Shown piece by piece: positions 61,019 to 64,000 of a stretch of 64,000 bases of DNA (position 1 is its first letter; each line of letters begins with the position of its first letter). The notes beneath the pieces are model-generated. The model had not been told where the DNA came from and made no database searches. It saw only the letters and a program-made list of their open reading frames with translations. The position numbers and the translations under genes are program-made. Source of the stretch: Agrobacterium genomosp. 13 str. CFBP 6927. Lineage in GTDB: Bacteria > Pseudomonadota > Alphaproteobacteria > Rhizobiales > Rhizobiaceae. Where the stretch lies: the NCBI GenBank assembly GCA_900012615.1, contig LT009756.1:1700567-1764566 (forward strand). Reading direction: 5' to 3'.

Positions 61019-63241
61019 ATGCTAACCGACTTCCAGAGACCCAGCCTCTTCCGCCACGCCGTCGTCAGAATGCGTCACGCCGATCGCTTCACCGATGACG
61101 ACGTTAACTGGAAACCCAAGAAACGAGACGCCGACGGGTGGACCTTTAGCAACGAGGCGAACGTCAGCGACGAACGCTTCGTGTTGCACGGTGAGGTCTA
61201 TTCGAAACTCGCCGGCGGAGTTGCCAAAATCCGCTATGGCTACAACGATCCTGAAAACCAGCGTCTGCGCGCGATTTTCGGCGACAACACGTTCTCAGAC
61301 ATTGTCGGTAAGCGCCGCGATCTCGCGCTGTTTCGTGAGAAGCTCATCAAGCGCTTCGATGCAGAATGGCTGACTCTCGGCAAAAAGCCGCGATGGTCGA
61401 AGGAGATGTTCGAGGCCAAGCTCAGAGCCTGGCGCAGAGAAATCATCGCCGAGATGCTAGGTCTCGATGACGAGGATACAGACGTCCGCGCCGACGCGAT
61501 GGTCGAAGTAAAGACCTTTCCGACACCGTCGGTGAAGACGTTCCGTCGCGACTACAAGCGTTATCACGCCTGCGGCGGCGAAGTCCTCGGGATCGTCCAC
61601 CGCCATCACGGTCCTGGCCTGCACCTTCGCAAGGTTGACGCGGATTCAACGGCGTTCGCCCACAAGCAAGCCCTCCATTACATGACGGACCGTAAGCCCA
61701 CAATGGCGCAGGTCTACCGTGACTATCTGGCAGCACTGGAGAAGGTGAATGCGGAGCGCACCACGCCGCTACTGAAGGTCACACGTCACAAGTTCGAGAC
61801 GATGATTTCGAAATTCGACGAGTTCGACAAATGGGACGGCCGCCACGGTCGTGCCTCGGCGCTCAAGCGCTTCGGCATGTCGAAGAGAGGTGGAATCCCC
61901 GCGTTGTTCGTCGGCGAGCGCATCGAGATCGACTTCTGGAACGTCGATCTCATGGCCCTCTTCGTTGAAACCGGGATGTGGGACATCCTTCCGCCATCGT
62001 ACAAAGAGGCGGTGGTCGGCAAGCGCATCTGGTTCGTGGCGGCAATTGATGTTGCCACACGCTACATTCTTGCGTTCAGGGCGAGCGTCAACCCGAACGC
62101 CGTTTCGGCAGCGGCGGCCATCCGTATGATCATGTCCGACAAGCGGCACATTTCCGACTTCGTCGGGGCGGAGACGCCGTGGATCGGGATGGTACAGCCG
62201 CGCAACATCTTCAGCGACAACGGCACGGAATTTGCCAACGCGCTTGTCGAAGGCATCATGCGCGCGGCGAAGATCACGTTTAACCGGCCGCAGGCGGGCA
62301 ATCCCAAAGCTCGTCCCTTCATCGAGAGCCTGTTCCACTCCATCGGGCCGCTGATCGCGTCGTTCTTCGACGGCAGAACGTTCGGGTCGATCGCCGAGAA
62401 GGGTGATTACAACCCGGAACATCAGATCAGCCTGCAGGTCGACGAGATGATCCAGCTCTTCACCCTGGCGATCTGCGACATCTACCACAACAAGCCGCAC
62501 AGCGGCCTTGGTGGGGCGTCTCCGCATAACGCCTGGGTTCGCGCCACCCAGGAACACGACATCGAGTTCCCGAGCCAAGACCCCGAATTCATGCTGCATG
62601 TCTTCGGTACGAAGTTCAAACGCCGCATCGGGCAATACGGCATCCCATTCATGGGCATCCCGTACGCGAACGAGGAACTGGACCGCCAGCGCAAGAAGTA
62701 CGGACAGATGGAATTCGAGATCAAGGTTGACCCCGAAAACCTCGAACACATCGCGGTCCGCGGCGACAAGGGCTGGTTCGTCGTCGAGAACAAGGTCGGT
62801 ATTGCGCGCAACCTGACGCTGGCCGAGTGGATTGTCGCCCGCGCTGACCTGCGGACGCAACACGCCGCGGAGGCGGAGGCAGGTCTGGCGGCGATGTACC
62901 GTACCATCAATCGTCTCGCCGAGAGCGGCAGGGCAGCGGCGCTGCGTGCGAACCTGACCCCGCGCAACATGACGGCCGAACACTATGAGGCCCTCGAGGC
63001 CGAACTGTTCGGCGCATGGGTCGCCGTGAAGGCGGCGGACACGCCGACCCTTACGCAGGCCTTCGCGCTTCCCGCGGACCCTCTCCGCGAGGGATCGGTA
63101 TCCGATTCCCGTCTGATCCCCGAATTCCACGCGGAACGCGAACGCGATGCGCGGAAGAAGAAGCGTGCGGCCGCCGTCGACCAGACGCCGCCCGCCGAGA
63201 CGCCTGCCGAAACCACTGACAACTACTACGAGGAGTACTGA
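61019..63241 (+). CDS. tnsB: TnsB-like DDE transposase
   Basis: A 740-residue rve/Mu-type integrase. The DDE catalytic core is seen as GERIEIDFWNVDLMALF (first Asp), NIFSDNGTEFANAL (second Asp) and KARPFIESLFHSIGPLI (Glu); a DNA-binding N-terminal part and the Mu-type C-terminal beta-barrel surround it. It joins the 3' transposon ends to target DNA and binds the end repeats. The C-terminal charged tail (RERDARKKKRAAAVDQ) would contact TnsC. Strong ribosome-binding site AAAAGGAG. tnsC starts three bases after its stop. Confidence 0.93.
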   Translation: MLTDFQRPSLFRHAVVRMRHADRFTDDDVNWKPKKRDADGWTFSNEANVSDERFVLHGEVYSKLAGGVAKIRYGYNDPENQRLRAIFGDNTFSDIVGKRRDLALFREKLIKRFDAEWLTLGKKPRWSKEMFEAKLRAWRREIIAEMLGLDDEDTDVRADAMVEVKTFPTPSVKTFRRDYKRYHACGGEVLGIVHRHHGPGLHLRKVDADSTAFAHKQALHYMTDRKPTMAQVYRDYLAALEKVNAERTTPLLKVTRHKFETMISKFDEFDKWDGRHGRASALKRFGMSKRGGIPALFVGERIEIDFWNVDLMALFVETGMWDILPPSYKEAVVGKRIWFVAAIDVATRYILAFRASVNPNAVSAAAAIRMIMSDKRHISDFVGAETPWIGMVQPRNIFSDNGTEFANALVEGIMRAAKITFNRPQAGNPKARPFIESLFHSIGPLIASFFDGRTFGSIAEKGDYNPEHQISLQVDEMIQLFTLAICDIYHNKPHSGLGGASPHNAWVRATQEHDIEFPSQDPEFMLHVFGTKFKRRIGQYGIPFMGIPYANEELDRQRKKYGQMEFEIKVDPENLEHIAVRGDKGWFVVENKVGIARNLTLAEWIVARADLRTQHAAEAEAGLAAMYRTINRLAESGRAAALRANLTPRNMTAEHYEALEAELFGAWVAVKAADTPTLTQAFALPADPLREGSVSDSRLIPEFHAERERDARKKKRAAAVDQTPPAETPAETTDNYYEEY

Positions 63242-63243
63242 GT

Positions 63244-64000
63244 ATGGAAAACGCCACGAACGTCATCGCTTTCGACGCGATCGCCGACAAGAAGGCTGAA
63301 GTCTACAGCGGCTACATCGAACACGCACGCGACACGCGGTTGGGAACGATGCTGCGCGACCTGGTCGAGAACGTGGAGGCTTGCCGCCGTGGCGTGGGAT
63401 CGCGCCGGCGTGCATTGTTCCTCATCGGGGCCTCGGGCAGCGGTAAGTCCTTCGCGTTGCGCCATCACTTCAGCCGTATCCCCGAATTCCAACCGTGGAA
63501 GAACGAGTTCGACGAGACCGTCCGGCCGCTGCTGAGCATCGAGGCACCGAAGCCGTGCACGACGAAAGACTTCGCCATCGCGATCCTGGACGCGATCGGA
63601 GTGCCGTCGAAGGCCAAGATGACGGAGGGCCAGCTCTTCGCGACCGTGAAGGCCCAGTTGCGCGAGCGCGGGATCATCTATCTTCACGTGGACGAAGCCC
63701 AGCACTTGCTGCGTCACAGCAGCAGCCGCGCGATCCTCGACCTCCAGGACCGCCTCAAGAGCCTGATGCAGATCGAGGACTGGCCGTTGCATACTATCTA
63801 TTCCGGAATGCCGGAGCTCGCGGAACTGCTCACGGGGGATCAGCAGTTGGCCAACCGTTCGATGGTCATGCGCTTCATTCCTTTGAGCCTGCCCGGAGAC
63901 AAGGCCAGCATCGCGCAGGTGTTGGCCGACATCGTGGAAGGCAAGTGCGGACTTAACCTAACCGATGAGCTCCGCACCGACGACTTCCTCGGCCGCCTGT
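63244..64000 (+). CDS. tnsC: TnsC/TniB-like AAA+ ATPase, N-terminal part
   Basis: The gene continues beyond the window. The visible ~250 residues include Walker A LIGASGSGKSFALRHHF, Walker B IIYLHVDEAQHLL with the DEAQH motif typical for TniB/TnsC, and sensor region TIYSGMPELAELL. TnsC couples target selection to TnsB. A TniQ/TnsD-type target selector should follow. Confidence 0.92.
   Translation, partial: MENATNVIAFDAIADKKAEVYSGYIEHARDTRLGTMLRDLVENVEACRRGVGSRRRALFLIGASGSGKSFALRHHFSRIPEFQPWKNEFDETVRPLLSIEAPKPCTTKDFAIAILDAIGVPSKAKMTEGQLFATVKAQLRERGIIYLHVDEAQHLLRHSSSRAILDLQDRLKSLMQIEDWPLHTIYSGMPELAELLTGDQQLANRSMVMRFIPLSLPGDKASIAQVLADIVEGKCGLNLTDELRTDDFLGRL

Larger units (their letters stand above)
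40408..64000. mobile_element. Putative genomic island downstream of tRNA-Arg (right end outside window)
   Basis: From the tRNA-Arg 3' end onward no core gene is found. The content is defence-like nucleases and ATPases, toxin-like genes, an arsenic cluster with broken genes, and Tn7-like transposition genes. Base composition in 40.4-46 kb is visibly more A/T-rich than the core. No integrase lies near the tRNA, and I see no repeat of its 3' end in the window, so the boundaries are only suggested. It may be a composite of several insertions. Confidence 0.55.
59820..64000 (+). mobile_element. Tn7-like transposon, left part (tnsA-tnsB-tnsC)
   Basis: TnsA-, TnsB- and TnsC-like genes follow in the canonical order and strand with tight spacing. 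In such elements tnsA lies next to one end and the remaining genes and cargo extend inward, so the rest (tniQ/tnsD, cargo, the other end) lies beyond the window. The exact left end is uncertain. Confidence 0.7.

Noticed and set aside
61769-63130. A 453-codon minus-strand frame opposite tnsB
   Set aside because: Antisense to an intact DDE transposase, with no domain or ribosome-binding site.

Overview
The window looks like the circular chromosome of a Rhizobiaceae bacterium close to Agrobacterium/Rhizobium. It carries a phosphatidylcholine synthase, a ceramide-type glycosyltransferase, IalB and DUF982 proteins, a sigma-54 promoter before glnB-glnA, and rhizobial-style palindromic repeats. These identifications come from reading proteins and motifs by eye; no database search was run.

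Positions 1 to about 40,400 are ordinary GC-rich core chromosome. In order they hold: an AraC-type regulator fragment; NAD(P)HX repair enzyme; glnB-glnA; a DMT exporter; hspQ; an IalB protein; a YejA-like binding protein; a FrnE-like DsbA; mfd with sdhE; recG; a ParE/RHH toxin-antitoxin pair; glmS and glmU; a BMP-type ABC importer with a GntR regulator; pcs; a UbiH-family hydroxylase; an AEC carrier; ccdA; cell-envelope genes; small regulatory proteins; and an NDUFS4-like complex I subunit. Three tRNA genes (Lys-TTT, Pro-TGG, Arg-TCT) lie at 33.2, 39.7 and 40.3 kb.

Downstream of tRNA-Arg the character changes abruptly to accessory DNA that runs to the window end. From 40.6 to 46 kb there is an OLD-family nuclease split by a frameshift at an A7 tract, facing an SF1 helicase translationally coupled to a DUF2290-like protein. 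From 46 to 49.5 kb there is a divergent Phd-like/PIN pair, then a soluble FtsH-like AAA+ zinc protease next to a TnsA-like protein that has lost its catalytic residues. From 49.7 to 56.7 kb lies an arsenic-resistance cluster: two ArsR repressors with visible operators, two unrelated arsenate reductases, Acr3, ArsH, an ArsK-like MFS exporter, a DUF6428-like protein, a broken arsN2 and an arsH remnant. From 56.7 to 59.7 kb is a three-gene ABC-3C conflict system (restriction-like effector, MC6-like middle component, DUF2326 ATPase). From 59.8 kb onward a Tn7-like transposon begins (tnsA, tnsB, start of tnsC), continuing past the window.

The accessory half therefore combines metal(loid) resistance, several probable anti-phage systems and transposition genes next to a tRNA, which is the usual build of a genomic island. 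Its far end, its integrase if any, and the rest of the Tn7-like element are outside the window. The least explained parts are the protease/dead-TnsA pair and the frameshifted OLD nuclease beside the helicase/DUF2290 pair.
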